Notes under the pieces: generated by a model | The model's database searches: none | Told to the model about the DNA's origin: nothing | What the model saw: the letters and a program-made list of their open reading frames with translations, nothing else | Source of the DNA: Roseimicrobium gellanilyticum | Lineage (GTDB): Bacteria > Verrucomicrobiota > Verrucomicrobiia > Verrucomicrobiales > Verrucomicrobiaceae | DNA length: 64,000 bases | Direction of reading: 5' to 3' | NCBI RefSeq assembly: GCF_003315205.1 | Contig: NZ_QNRR01000004.1 | Span: forward strand, 434,001-498,000 | Program-made: the position numbers and the translations under genes | In this document: piece by piece, positions 25,655 through 33,436 of the stretch | How the letters are laid out: every line of letters starts with the position of its first letter | Numbering within the stretch: the first letter of the stretch is position 1

Positions 25655-26108
25655 GGTGAAGCGACGGTAGGACGGTAGTCAGGCGGGGAGCGGAGAATGG
25701 GGGGCGCTCGGGGTGGGGAGCTGCTGTTCGGAGATTTGGAGTGCTGGAGCTTGCTCCAGCTTTCCCGCAGGCAGCTTGCTGCCGTGAAGCCATGGTTGAT
25801 GTGCTACTTGTCCGAGACGTGGGCCATAAGAACCTTCGAGGCGGGTGATGGCACTCTGGGTGGCTTCACGTGGAGCAAGCTCCACTCCCAAAAGCTGGAG
25901 CAAGCTCCAGCACTCCAAATGGTGCTGTGCGCTCCGCTTCTCCATTAATTCTCTGCCATCCCACACCACATCACCACACCCTCTTCCACCCACCACCCCT
26001 TGTGTCGCGATGCCACCAGCAAACTGCGGCGGGAGATCCAGTCGCCTTTGCGGCAGTGTGCTGTGATCTCCGGCTCCCATAGGAATTCAGTCCTTCTCGC
26101 TCCGGATC
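25655..26108. other. Gene-free stretch with family B inverted repeat
   Basis: 454 bases between the MarR gene and the permease. It holds the family B inverted element 25731-25925. 25926-26108 is C-rich with no feature seen. Confidence 0.6.
25731..25925. repeat. Family B inverted-repeat element
   Basis: The ends GATTTGGAGTGCTGGAGC and AGCTCCAGCACTCCAAAT are inverted copies. Inside are GGCTTCACG/CGTGAAGCC and palindromes CTGGAGCTTGCTCCAG and GTGGAGCAAGCTCCAC. The same blocks occur in 23285-23640. Confidence 0.8.
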
Positions 26109-26585
26109 CTAGCCCGCCAGAGCCAGCAACGCGCGTCGGATGAGGATGCGCTCGTCTTCGGTAAACCCAATCAAGAGCTTCTTTTCCATCTGGTCTCCCA
26201 CCTTCTGCAGGGCAGCCAGCACCTTCCTGCCAGCAGGAGTGATCTCCACCAGGTACACGCGGCGGTCTTCCGGGTGGTCCTTGCGGCGGGCCAGCTTTCC
26301 CTTCTCCAGCGCATCCACCATCTTCACCATGGTGGTGCGGTCGATGCGCAGCTTCCGACCGAGCTGCTGCTGGGACATGGAGCCCTCCTCACCCAGCAGC
26401 CACAGCACGCCGCCGCAGTGGACATCAATGCCAAGTTTTTTGCATTCGTCGCTGAAGAGGGTCCAGATGCGTTGGTGTGCCTTCGCCACGAGGAAGCCCG
26501 TGTAGCGGGTCAGGCCCTCGGGCAGGGGTTCGCGTTCCGCCCCTTCAGGCAGGCGGAACATCAAATCACAAAGGTCGGCACCCAT
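26109..26585 (-). CDS. MarR-family transcriptional regulator
   Basis: 158 residues from the ATG at 26585; a TTG at 26636 is possible but less likely. The winged helix is clear: HCGGVLWLLGEEGSMSQQQL, IDRTTMVKMVDALEKGKLAR, then RKDHPEDRRVYLVEITPAGR. It precedes the ABC exporter on the same strand, the common layout for MarR repressors of efflux pumps. It probably senses a small molecule exported by that pump. Confidence 0.9.
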   Translation of the reverse strand: MGADLCDLMFRLPEGAEREPLPEGLTRYTGFLVAKAHQRIWTLFSDECKKLGIDVHCGGVLWLLGEEGSMSQQQLGRKLRIDRTTMVKMVDALEKGKLARRKDHPEDRRVYLVEITPAGRKVLAALQKVGDQMEKKLLIGFTEDERILIRRALLALAG

Positions 26586-26590
26586 GATGG

Positions 26591-26603
26591 TCAGTATTGC
26601 TGA
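26591..26603. promoter_or_regulatory. Possible MarR autoregulatory dyad
   Basis: TCAG-TATTG-CTGA lies five bases upstream of the MarR start codon, where an autoregulatory operator would be expected. Four-base arms are weak evidence. Confidence 0.25.
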
Positions 26604-26634
26604 TGATTTTTCTTCTGTCAAAGCCTGCGCCTCC

Positions 26635-26675
26635 AAAAACGAAGGCGGCGGCAGGGTCCAGACCGCTGCCGCCGC
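26635..26675 (-). terminator. Rho-independent terminator after hpf
   Basis: Read on the minus strand: a 10-bp stem GCGGCGGCAG / CTGCCGCCGC with an 11-base loop, then CTTCGTTTTTGG. It lies 41 bases past the hpf stop and so ends the kdsA-lpt-hpf transcript. Confidence 0.8.
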
Positions 26676-26715
26676 TCAAATTGGACAAAGGCAAAGATTC
26701 TATCGTGTCGAATTC

Positions 26716-27321
26716 TTATGCCGCGTGCCCGTTCATCTCAGGCTCCACCATCCCGTACTCGCCGTCCTTGCGGCGGAAAAGGATGGCCAGCTTCCCGTCG
26801 TTCTTCGCATTGTGGAAAAGGACGAAGGGACGATCGCTGAGCTCCAGGTCCATGATGGCCTCGTCCGGGAAGAGGGGCTTCATGCGGAAGTTCTCGCGGT
26901 GGATGATCACCGGCTCGATGTCGTCATGCTCGGTGTTGGCATGCATGGACTCTTCCGTGAAGACCTGCTCCTGGATGTGCTTGATGGAGCCGTTGCGCGG
27001 GCGGTGATGGCTCTTGAGGAGGCGCGTCTTGAACTTGCGCATGCGGCGCGCGATCTTGCTCACGCTTTCGTCGATGGCGGAGTAGATGTCGCCCGTGGTC
27101 GTGTCCACCTCAATGGTGATGTGGTTCGCACAGTGCAGAATGATTTCCGCCTTCTGGCGCTCCTTGTTCTCCACGTCGAGGATGATCTTCGCGTCGATGA
27201 TGCGCGGGTAGTCGAGGTGGAGGTTCTCGACCTTTCGCTGCGCGTAGTCACGCATGGGCTCGGTCACGCTTACGTGACGTCCGGTGACGGTGATGGGCAG
27301 GTTTACATTGTGCACTTGCAT
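26716..27321 (-). CDS. hpf: Ribosome hibernation promoting factor, long form
   Basis: 201 residues. The N-terminal S30AE domain (residues 1-105: NLPITVTGRHVSVTEPMRDY, the KVENL helix, DIYSAIDESVSKIARRMRKF) binds the 30S subunit. The C-terminal domain (~140-195: IIHRENFRMKPLFPDEAIMD, PFVLFHNAKNDGKLAILFRR) drives 100S dimerisation in long HPF. It has a rare strong Shine-Dalgarno, AAGGAGG, six bases before ATG. It lies 144 bases after lptB, as in many Gram-negatives. Confidence 0.93.
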   Translation of the reverse strand: MQVHNVNLPITVTGRHVSVTEPMRDYAQRKVENLHLDYPRIIDAKIILDVENKERQKAEIILHCANHITIEVDTTTGDIYSAIDESVSKIARRMRKFKTRLLKSHHRPRNGSIKHIQEQVFTEESMHANTEHDDIEPVIIHRENFRMKPLFPDEAIMDLELSDRPFVLFHNAKNDGKLAILFRRKDGEYGMVEPEMNGHAA

Positions 27322-27465
27322 GGTTTTCCTCCTTGGTTGGTTTTACCTCAAAAATGGTCCGTGTGGTGTTTGCGATATACGGGCGTGTGCGTGCTTCTGC
27401 TGTGCTGGGACGTAGGCTTGCGTTCGTGCGCTTGCGTGGCGTGGCGGCTTGCGATGAGCCGCGCG

Positions 27466-28416
27466 TCACATGCTGAAGTTCTCGCCGAGGTATCGCTCTC
27501 GGGCGAGGGGGTGGTTCACGATGTACTCGCGCGTGCCGTGGAGCAGCACGCGTCCTTCATGAATGAGATACGCGCGATCCACGATGCCCAGTGTCTCGCG
27601 CACATTGTGGTCGGTGATGAGAATGGCCAGTCCCACGCTCTTGAGCATCAGGATGATTTTTTGAATATCCTCCACAGCCAAAGGATCCACGCCGGAGAAG
27701 GGTTCGTCCAGCATGATCAGCTTCGGCTCTGTAACTAATGAGCGGGCGATGGTCAGGCGGCGCTTCTCACCGCCGGAGAGGGTCAGGGCCAGATTGTCCG
27801 CCACGTGGTCGATGCCGAACTTCTCCATGAGCTGCTGGCACTGGGTCTCGCGCTCCCTGGCGGTGAAGTTCTGGGTCTCCATCACGGCCAGAATGTTCTG
27901 CCGGACGGTGAGCTTGCGGAAGATGGACTCTTCCTGTGGCAGGTAGCCCATGCCCAGACGCGCCCGCTTGTACATGGGTTCGGCCGTGGTATCCAGGCCG
28001 TTGAAAAAGACCTGGCCGCCATTCGGCTGCACCAGTCCCACAATCATGTAGAAGGAGGTGGTCTTGCCCGCGCCGTTCGGTCCCAGCAGGCCGACGATTT
28101 CACCGCGCTTCACCTCGATGTCCACGCCATTCACCACGGCGCGGCCATCGTATACTTTCCTCAGTCCGCGGGTGTAAAGCAGGGTTTCCCCGTCAGTAGC
28201 GTCTTGATTTGCCTCCTGCTGACGGGCAAAAAAATCATCCTCGGAGGCCTTGGTTTGCTGCTTGCGTCGGGGGGCCGCGGCGGCGCTGGCGGCCACCACT
28301 CCTTCCACGGGTTCCTGGGCAGCGGAGAGCAGGTCGGCCTGCTCTTGCTGTGACTGCGGCTGTAGAGGAGCGTCATCCCTATCCAGGGGGCGCTGTTTGC
28401 GTCCTTTCTTCCTCAC
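27466..28416 (-). CDS. lptB: Lipopolysaccharide export ATPase LptB with long N-terminal extension
   Basis: 316 residues from a GTG start that overlaps the previous stop (TAGTG). Residues ~78-316 are LptB: Walker A GPNGAGKT (112-119), MGYLPQEESIFRKLTVRQNI, signature LSGGEKRR, Walker B LIMLDEPFSGVDP and LITDHNVRETL. It powers LPS extraction with LptFG, not in the window. The first ~75 residues are a charged Gln/Ala-rich tail absent from typical ~240-residue LptB. A later in-frame start could trim it. Confidence 0.92.
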   Translation of the reverse strand: MRKKGRKQRPLDRDDAPLQPQSQQEQADLLSAAQEPVEGVVAASAAAAPRRKQQTKASEDDFFARQQEANQDATDGETLLYTRGLRKVYDGRAVVNGVDIEVKRGEIVGLLGPNGAGKTTSFYMIVGLVQPNGGQVFFNGLDTTAEPMYKRARLGMGYLPQEESIFRKLTVRQNILAVMETQNFTARERETQCQQLMEKFGIDHVADNLALTLSGGEKRRLTIARSLVTEPKLIMLDEPFSGVDPLAVEDIQKIILMLKSVGLAILITDHNVRETLGIVDRAYLIHEGRVLLHGTREYIVNHPLARERYLGENFSM

Positions 28417-29573
28417 TACTGCTGGCCTCCTTGAGTGCGATTGTTCAAAACGGGAGCGGGCCCGGCTCCGGGAGCCGTGGGTGGTACGGCCACGCCAACA
28501 GAAGCGCCGTTGGGAGCACCTTTCAGGCCTTTCTTATCGTCTTCCTGAATCAGGCGGGTCTCATTCGGTCCAAACGACTGGAACTGGCCATTCGCCTTGA
28601 TCAGGAAATAGGTGGAAGGAGACTTGGCCACGGTGAGGTTCCGCCCCTCCTGAATCTGGGGCCAGCCACGCAGGATGATGTCGCCAGTCTTGCCGTCGTA
28701 GTCAGCCTCACGGCCAATTCCGGTCTGGAGTTCGCCCTTGTCGGACATCTTGTTGATGAGCACTTTGCGCCCTTTGGCGATCGCGCGTTTCAGGCTGCTG
28801 TTGCCGTCCGGCTTGGCGTCCGAGGCAGAAGCGGGTTTGTTTGCGGCACCGCTGGCCGCAAGCTCACTGGCGGTGGGGGCCTTGGGAGGAGGAGGCGTCG
28901 TTGCGGCAGACTTGCCGTCCGCACCTTTTTCCTCTTCCTTGTTCATGTACACCTGCAGCTCATCGCAGGTCAGGTGGAACTGGGGGTGATTCACCACCAC
29001 ATTCTCCACGAAGACTCCAAAACCCTCGCGAGAATCGAAGAAGGAGCTCTGCGAATTGATCACCGTCTCCTGGGGCGGCGTTTTGGGTTTCTCTTCCAGA
29101 GGCGTGGGCTTCAGCGGCTGGGGCTTCGGGCCCCCACCTGCGGTGGTCAGCGGGGAGGCCTTCACAGCAGGGCTGGCCACGGGCACATCATCTGGCGAGC
29201 GCATGGCTGGTGAGGTGTTGCTCTGGGCCAGCAGTATCTGGCCCTCCGGAGCCAGGCGGCTCATGGCGGATTCCATCCGAGCGGTGGACTCCGCAGTGTG
29301 GGCCTGATCTGAGAAGGAAGGCTGGGTGGGGGAGCTCTGCCTCGCCTCAGACACCAGTGTTTCCATGCGCTGGGCCTGCGGCAGTTCCTGCGCCTTGCGC
29401 TGCAGGTCCGCGATGCCATTGGCCTTCGCTTCGGTCAGCACACGGGCCGCTTCCTGGGCACTCTTCATTGCTTCACGCGAGCGGATGACGGGAAATCCAT
29501 TCCGTCCGGCCTGGGCGACTGCCTGGGAGGCTGCGGCGAGCACGCAGCAGGTGGTGATCAAAGTCAGTTTCAT
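28416..29573 (-). CDS. LptA/OstA-like periplasmic protein
   Basis: 385 residues with signal peptide (MKLTLITTCCVLAAASQAVA). A disordered Pro/Ala/Ser-rich region (~25-165) leads to OstA-like beta strands: FFDSREGFGVFVENVVVNHP, FHLTCDELQVYM, a ~60-residue low-complexity insert, then GIGREADYDGKTGDIILRGW. Length is about twice that of E. coli LptA. Gene order (LptC-like, this, lptB) supports an LPS-bridge role. Its start follows the previous stop by one base. Confidence 0.75.
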   Translation of the reverse strand: MKLTLITTCCVLAAASQAVAQAGRNGFPVIRSREAMKSAQEAARVLTEAKANGIADLQRKAQELPQAQRMETLVSEARQSSPTQPSFSDQAHTAESTARMESAMSRLAPEGQILLAQSNTSPAMRSPDDVPVASPAVKASPLTTAGGGPKPQPLKPTPLEEKPKTPPQETVINSQSSFFDSREGFGVFVENVVVNHPQFHLTCDELQVYMNKEEEKGADGKSAATTPPPPKAPTASELAASGAANKPASASDAKPDGNSSLKRAIAKGRKVLINKMSDKGELQTGIGREADYDGKTGDIILRGWPQIQEGRNLTVAKSPSTYFLIKANGQFQSFGPNETRLIQEDDKKGLKGAPNGASVGVAVPPTAPGAGPAPVLNNRTQGGQQ

Positions 29574-29574
29574 C

Positions 29575-30375
29575 TCACTTCTTCGGATTCGTGGGTGATG
29601 CCGCGCCTGCGTCCGGCTTCTTGGAAGCGGCCGCGGCAGCAGGCGTAGTGGCGGTGGTTGCCGGCTGGCCGCTGGCAGTGGGTGAGGCGGGGGCGGTAGC
29701 TGAGGCGTCCTTGTCAGGAGTGCCTTTCCCCGGTTTGGGTTCCTTCTTTTCCTTTTCCGCTGAGGTGCCGGCGGGAGACTTGGTGAGGGCAGAGGCGTCG
29801 TGGAGCACCATGCGCACATTGCCGACCATCTTCCCCTGTCCGGTGATCGTGTCGAAGATCAACGTATCCCCTTGGAGGTCGAAATCGGAGCGGCTGATGC
29901 GGCTCCGCTCGTCACTGGCGATGATGTTGCTGGGCATGTGGTACGTGGCCGTGCGCAGCTGCACGCGCATGTCCTTCTCCGCCTCGCCGGGCGGGCCATA
30001 CATCCAGATGTCCATGCGCTCCAGGAACATGTTTTCCGTATCCATGCGCGTCATGCTCTTCGCCTGTACCATGCTGGCGGGCGCGCCATTCTTGAAACTC
30101 GGAATCTCCAGCTCCTTGTGCTGCTCACCCACGGGCAGCATCTTGCCAAAGGCAAAGAGACCCGTCGTGGGAGCGGCAGGAGTGGCGGTCGCAGGCTTTC
30201 CTGCACTCTCTTCCTCCGTGCCAGCCTTTGCTTCCTTGGCCCTGGCTTTGCCTTCCTTCTTTGCGGCGTCCTTTTCCTGGGCCTGCGCACCCGTCACACT
30301 GCCCATGACGAGCAGCAGGAGCAGCGTCATGGCCAGCCGGAGGCGCCTCTGGATACTGGGGGAGGACATTGCCAT
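29575..30375 (-). CDS. LptC-like membrane-anchored protein
   Basis: 266 residues. An N-terminal helix (LRLAMTLLLLLVMGSVTGA) is followed by a Lys/Glu/Ala-rich linker. A beta-rich core (residues ~85-195: NMFLERMDIWMYGPPG, MRVQLRTATYHMPSNIIASD, FDLQGDTLIFDTITGQGKMV) fits the LptC jellyroll. The C-terminal ~70 residues are low-complexity Ala/Thr/Pro. Position between kdsA and the LptA-like gene supports the call. ATG overlaps the kdsA stop (TAATG). Confidence 0.7.
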   Translation of the reverse strand: MAMSSPSIQRRLRLAMTLLLLLVMGSVTGAQAQEKDAAKKEGKARAKEAKAGTEEESAGKPATATPAAPTTGLFAFGKMLPVGEQHKELEIPSFKNGAPASMVQAKSMTRMDTENMFLERMDIWMYGPPGEAEKDMRVQLRTATYHMPSNIIASDERSRISRSDFDLQGDTLIFDTITGQGKMVGNVRMVLHDASALTKSPAGTSAEKEKKEPKPGKGTPDKDASATAPASPTASGQPATTATTPAAAAASKKPDAGAASPTNPKK

Positions 30376-31217
30376 TACTCTTTCGCGATTTCGTGGATGC
30401 GCAACAACTGGCTGAGCAACCCCTTTAGGTCGCCAAGGGGGATTTGATTAGGCCCATCACTGAGGGCTTTTGAGGGGTCCACATGCGTCTCTATGAATAC
30501 GCCGTCCACCCCGGCGGCGACTGCCGCACGTGCCAGTACCGGCGCCAGCTTCCCGTCGCCGCCCGTGGCGCTTCCCAGTCCTCCGGGACGCTGCACCGAG
30601 TGTGTGGCATCCATGACCACACGATAGCCCAACTCACGCATCCAGTAGAGTGACCTCATGTCGGCGACGAGGTTTTGATACCCGAATGTAGTCCCACGTT
30701 CAGTGAAAACAAAGTTATTACAGCCCACAGACTGCAGTTTTTCCGCAATGTTCTTCACATCCCAAGGCGCCAGGAATTGGCCCTTCTTCACGTTCACCGC
30801 CCGGCCCGTACGGCCCGCCGCCTCGATGAGGTCGGTCTGACGGCAGAGGAAGGCCGGGATTTGGAGAAAATCAATCCACTCTGCCGCTCGCGTGGCCTCC
30901 TCCGGGCTGTGCACATCCGTCGTCACGGGCACACCCAGTTCTTTGCCAATCGCGGCGAGAATCCCGCAGCCCTCCTCCAAGGACATGCCCCGGTAGCTCT
31001 TGCCCGAACTGCGGTTCGCCTTGTCATAGCTCGCCTTGAAGACCCAGCGTAGGCCGAGTTCATCGGCAATCCCCTTGATCTGGCGGGCCATGTCCCACAC
31101 GAAGGCCTCACTTTCGATGACACAGGGCCCCAAGATGAAGACGGGCTGGACACCATCAAAACGGACATCGCGGCCAAGGTCGACGATGGGGAGTGAGCTG
31201 AGAAACGGAGCTGGCAA
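30375..31217 (-). CDS. kdsA: 3-deoxy-8-phosphooctulonate (Kdo8P) synthase
   Basis: 280 residues. It condenses arabinose 5-phosphate and PEP to Kdo8P for lipid A-core synthesis in the cytosol. KdsA motifs include LGPCVIES, FKASYDKANRSSGKSYRG, TTDVHSPEEA, IPAFLCRQTDL, NVKKGQFLAPWD, TERGTTFGYQNL, MDATHSVQRPGG and FIETHVDP. The window shows no ATG in a suitable place, so the start is probably TTG 31217. First gene of the kdsA-lpt cluster. Confidence 0.95.
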   Translation of the reverse strand: MPAPFLSSLPIVDLGRDVRFDGVQPVFILGPCVIESEAFVWDMARQIKGIADELGLRWVFKASYDKANRSSGKSYRGMSLEEGCGILAAIGKELGVPVTTDVHSPEEATRAAEWIDFLQIPAFLCRQTDLIEAAGRTGRAVNVKKGQFLAPWDVKNIAEKLQSVGCNNFVFTERGTTFGYQNLVADMRSLYWMRELGYRVVMDATHSVQRPGGLGSATGGDGKLAPVLARAAVAAGVDGVFIETHVDPSKALSDGPNQIPLGDLKGLLSQLLRIHEIAKE

Positions 31218-31542
31218 AACGTGGGAGGAAGTGAGTGAAACTGAGGCTGAAGGCGAATCGAGGGGGCAGACAGTAATGAAGGCTCCGTGGATTGCAACGC
31301 CTGCATGTCAGGGAACGGGGCGTTTGTGACAAGCGGAATGCAAAATAAAGTGCAAAATGCGCGAGGAGAGGGTGGCGGGGAGGGGTTGATGGTTGATAGC
31401 CTGAGAGGTGGGAACGGAGGGACGCATCAAAGGGGTTGCCAGTTTCAGGTGAAGTACGGCGAGACGAGCGCACGTGCCGAGAGGTGTCTGTTCAGTGGCT
31501 CCGGCTATCAACCATCAACCATAGACCATCAACCCTTCTTCA

Positions 31543-31637
31543 GTCTCCGAAGTTCCTCTGCGTCTCTGTGTCTCTGCGTTGAATCCCATGCAGGCGACCA
31601 CACCCATTCTGTCCGCACACAACCCTCCCGCTCAATC
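31543..31637. repeat. Family E dispersed repeat, copy 2
   Basis: GTCTCCGAAGTTCCTCTGCG continuing TCTCTGTGTCTCTGCGTTGAA, then ACCACACCCAT. Same order as copy 1 at 16515. Confidence 0.7.
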
Positions 31638-31660
31638 CAACGCCTCAGCAGGGCGAAAAC

Positions 31661-31692
31661 AAAAAGCCCGCCATGCATCCACACAGCGGGCT
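31661..31692 (-). terminator. Rho-independent terminator after the DUF1080 gene
   Basis: On the minus strand AGCCCGC pairs with GCGGGCT across a 14-base loop, followed by TTTTGTTTT. It begins 29 bases past the DUF1080 stop. Confidence 0.8.
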
Positions 31693-31720
31693 CCGCAAAA
31701 AATCAGAAATCAAAAATGAC

Positions 31721-32515
31721 CTACAGCGGTCTCACCCAATAATTCCGCACACGCACCGGGGGATCATTCTTGTGGTCCTGCAGACGGATGGCTCCCTTCT
31801 CCGGGAAATCCCCATCATAGTTCGTGATGTTCTTGTGCTTCGTCGGCCCCATGATCTTCGTGTGGTTCTGCACGCACACACCATTCACAAAGGTCGTGAT
31901 GTACGCCGGCTCCACCACCTTGCCGTCTTTCAGCTTCGGCGCGGTGAAGATGATGTCATAGGTCTGCCACTCGCCTGCCTTGCGCACCGCATTTACCATC
32001 GGGGGCGTCTGGCCGTAGATGGAGCCGGTCATACCATCTGCGTAGGTCGGGTTGTTGTCATTGTCCATCATCTGGGACTCGTACTTGTCCATGAAGAACA
32101 CGCCTGCATTGCCCTTCTTCTGGGAATTGCCCTTCGTATTCGGCGCGCTCATCCACTCGATATGGAGCTGGCAGCTCGCGAATTGCTCCTTCGTCCAGCA
32201 GTCGCCGCCCGCGATGAGCAGCTCGCCATTCTCCACCTTCCACGGGCAGGGCTTGCCCTCCTTGCTCACCAGCGCGTCCGTGCTGCCGCCATTGAAGATG
32301 ATCACTGCATCCGCCGGCGCATCGTCATTTGTCTTGCCCGGCTTCACCACCGGCGGCGCGGGACGTTTGATATCGTGCACACGCCACTCCGTGCCCGGAA
32401 TGACGGGTGTGTCTTCATACCCGATGGGCGAAGGCTTGTCCTTCTCCTGGCCATGGCAGGCCACAGCAGTGAAGGCGAAGGAGAGCAGAAGCGAAGCAGA
32501 GAACGGAATCTTCAT
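31721..32515 (-). CDS. DUF1080 (3-keto-disaccharide hydrolase-like) secreted protein
   Basis: 264 residues. The signal sequence ends AVAC (Cys20), so it may be a lipoprotein. The DUF1080 concanavalin-like fold shows in DAVIIFNGGSTDALVSKEG, QLHIEWMSAPNTKGNSQKKG, AGVFFMDKYESQMMD, PPMVNAVRKAGEWQTYDIIF and the final GAIRLQDHKNDPPVRVRNYW. Members are abundant in this phylum; some cleave 3-keto-glycosides. Single gene with its own terminator. Confidence 0.9.
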   Translation of the reverse strand: MKIPFSASLLLSFAFTAVACHGQEKDKPSPIGYEDTPVIPGTEWRVHDIKRPAPPVVKPGKTNDDAPADAVIIFNGGSTDALVSKEGKPCPWKVENGELLIAGGDCWTKEQFASCQLHIEWMSAPNTKGNSQKKGNAGVFFMDKYESQMMDNDNNPTYADGMTGSIYGQTPPMVNAVRKAGEWQTYDIIFTAPKLKDGKVVEPAYITTFVNGVCVQNHTKIMGPTKHKNITNYDGDFPEKGAIRLQDHKNDPPVRVRNYWVRPL

Positions 32516-32577
32516 GGAGGATGACGAGGACTACACTGACTGGGTAACGATGCTGAAACGCGACGCACGCATAACTG

Positions 32578-32707
32578 TTGCAGATTCTTCTTGCAAGTGT
32601 CCGGTGGGAAGCTGTCGCGTTCTCTCAACCGCGGAGTGGAGCGGCCTGGTGGCTCGTCAGGCTCATCATCCCGCTTCGCGGGATCAGAGGTTGGAGGTCG
32701 CCCCACA
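32578..32707 (+). pseudogene. Decayed duplicate of tRNA-fMet and its promoter region
   Basis: The block TTGCAGATTCTTCTTGCAAG (32578) and the tRNA-like CGCGGAGTGGAGCGGCCTGG (from 32630) repeat the intact locus exactly 182 bases later (32760, 32812). The copy keeps the CAGGCTCAT anticodon-loop region but has TCCCGCTTCGCGGGA in place of the 3' anticodon stem, a ruined T-arm (GAGGTTGGAGGTCG) and no CCA. The -10 position has also lost its match. Confidence 0.75.
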
Positions 32708-32772
32708 GTTGGAGTTGTATGAGCGATGAAGCGACAAAACAGAAGTGAAGCATCAACAATTGCAGATTCTTC

Positions 32773-32800
32773 TTGCAAGTGTCCGACTCTGAACGAGTAT
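32773..32800 (+). promoter_or_regulatory. Predicted promoter of tRNA-fMet
   Basis: -35 TTGCAA (32773-32778), 16-base spacer, -10 GAGTAT (32795-32800), with the tRNA 5' end 12 bases on. The -35 and upstream TTGCAGATTC block are conserved in the decayed duplicate, whereas the -10 is not. Confidence 0.5.
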
Positions 32801-32811
32801 CACCGTCCAAT

Positions 32812-32888
<77 letters not shown>

Positions 32889-32896
32889 ATTTCAAG

Positions 32897-32930
32897 AAGT
32901 CCGCCTGGCGAAAGCTCGGCGGACTTTTTC
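32897..32930 (+). terminator. Rho-independent terminator after tRNA-fMet
   Basis: AAGTCCGCC-(loop)-GGCGGACTT then TTTC. It starts 9 bases after the tRNA CCA and ends just before the GIY-YIG gene. Confidence 0.88.
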
Positions 32931-32936
32931 TTGCGT

Positions 32937-33203
32937 ATGCTCTACCAGGTTTACGTCATCCAAAACGAAGAGGGCCGATTCTACATCGGCGTTTCGGAAG
33001 ACGTCCTCAATCGGCTGGAAGATCACAACAACGGAGTCTCCAAATGGACCAAGCACCGAGGTCTTTGGAAACTGGTCTGGCAAAGCGAGGTTCTCAGCTT
33101 GGGCGAGGCCCGTGGGCTGGAGAACGAGTTGAAGCGGCAAAAAGGCGGAGTTGGTTTCTATGCGCGCACTGGTCTGCAACGAGGTGGCTCGTCAGGCTCA
33201 TAA
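32937..33203 (+). CDS. Small GIY-YIG nuclease-family protein
   Basis: 88 residues from MLYQVYVIQNEEG; a TTG two codons earlier is possible. GIY-YIG elements YVI (residues ~6-8) and FYIG, then the Arg/Glu-bearing helices LNRLEDHNNG and LGEARGLENELKRQKG. No DNA-binding domain is attached. The last residues (GGSSGS) and the stop are read from a tRNA-fMet 3' fragment. The gene sits exactly between two direct copies of the tRNA 3' end, as if it moved with or was inserted by them. Confidence 0.82.
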   Translation: MLYQVYVIQNEEGRFYIGVSEDVLNRLEDHNNGVSKWTKHRGLWKLVWQSEVLSLGEARGLENELKRQKGGVGFYARTGLQRGGSSGS

Positions 33204-33248
33204 TCCCGCTTCGCGGGATCACAGGTTCAAATCCTGTCCCCACAACCA
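33183..33248 (+). pseudogene. 3' fragment of tRNA-fMet
   Basis: GGTGGCTCGTCAGGCTCATA, then TCCCGCTTCGCGGGATCACA in place of the 3' anticodon stem, then a perfect T-arm and CCCCACAACCA. It lacks the acceptor 5' strand. The 3' 30+ bases, plus ATTTCAA beyond CCA, directly repeat the end of the intact tRNA 360 bases upstream. It shares the TCCCGCTTCGCGGGA change with the decayed copy at 32630. Confidence 0.8.
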
Positions 33249-33256
33249 ATTTCAAC

Positions 33257-33292
33257 AAAGCCCCTGCAACTCACGTTTGCAGGGGCTTTTTG
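33257..33292 (+). terminator. Rho-independent terminator after the tRNA fragment
   Basis: AAAGCCCCTGC-(loop)-GCAGGGGCTTTTTG. Strong stem and T-run. Confidence 0.9.
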
Positions 33293-33327
33293 TTTGAAAT
33301 GTGCTATCGAGCTTCAGCAGCTCCGAC

Positions 33328-33348
33328 GTAGCTGCGGTTTCAGCCGTA
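33328..33348. repeat. Family A half element
   Basis: GTAGCTGCGGTTTCAGCCGT(A) matches one arm of the family A elements with a single-base change in the palindrome. The second arm is missing. Confidence 0.5.
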
Positions 33349-33436
33349 CAATCTTCGGCGTGACTGACTCACTTGGCCAAGCTCCGTATGCACTGTACGC
33401 TGCCCCCTCGCAGGGAGCGGGTTCGCCGAAGATTCC

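Larger units (their letters stand above)
31218..31720. other. Gene-free stretch with repeats and a terminator
   Basis: 503 bases upstream of kdsA. It holds inverted copies of GATGGTTGATAGCC (31389-31402 and ~31503-31516), a family E dispersed repeat (31543-31637) and the DUF1080 terminator (31661-31692). The kdsA promoter must lie here but was not identified. Confidence 0.6.

Noticed and set aside
22125-26585. Integrated genomic island around the exporter
   Set aside because: Repeats surround it, but there is no integrase, transposase or tRNA boundary, and base composition looks like the neighbours.
28209-29213. 334-residue plus-strand frame
   Set aside because: Antisense of lptB and the LptA-like gene; no recognisable motif.
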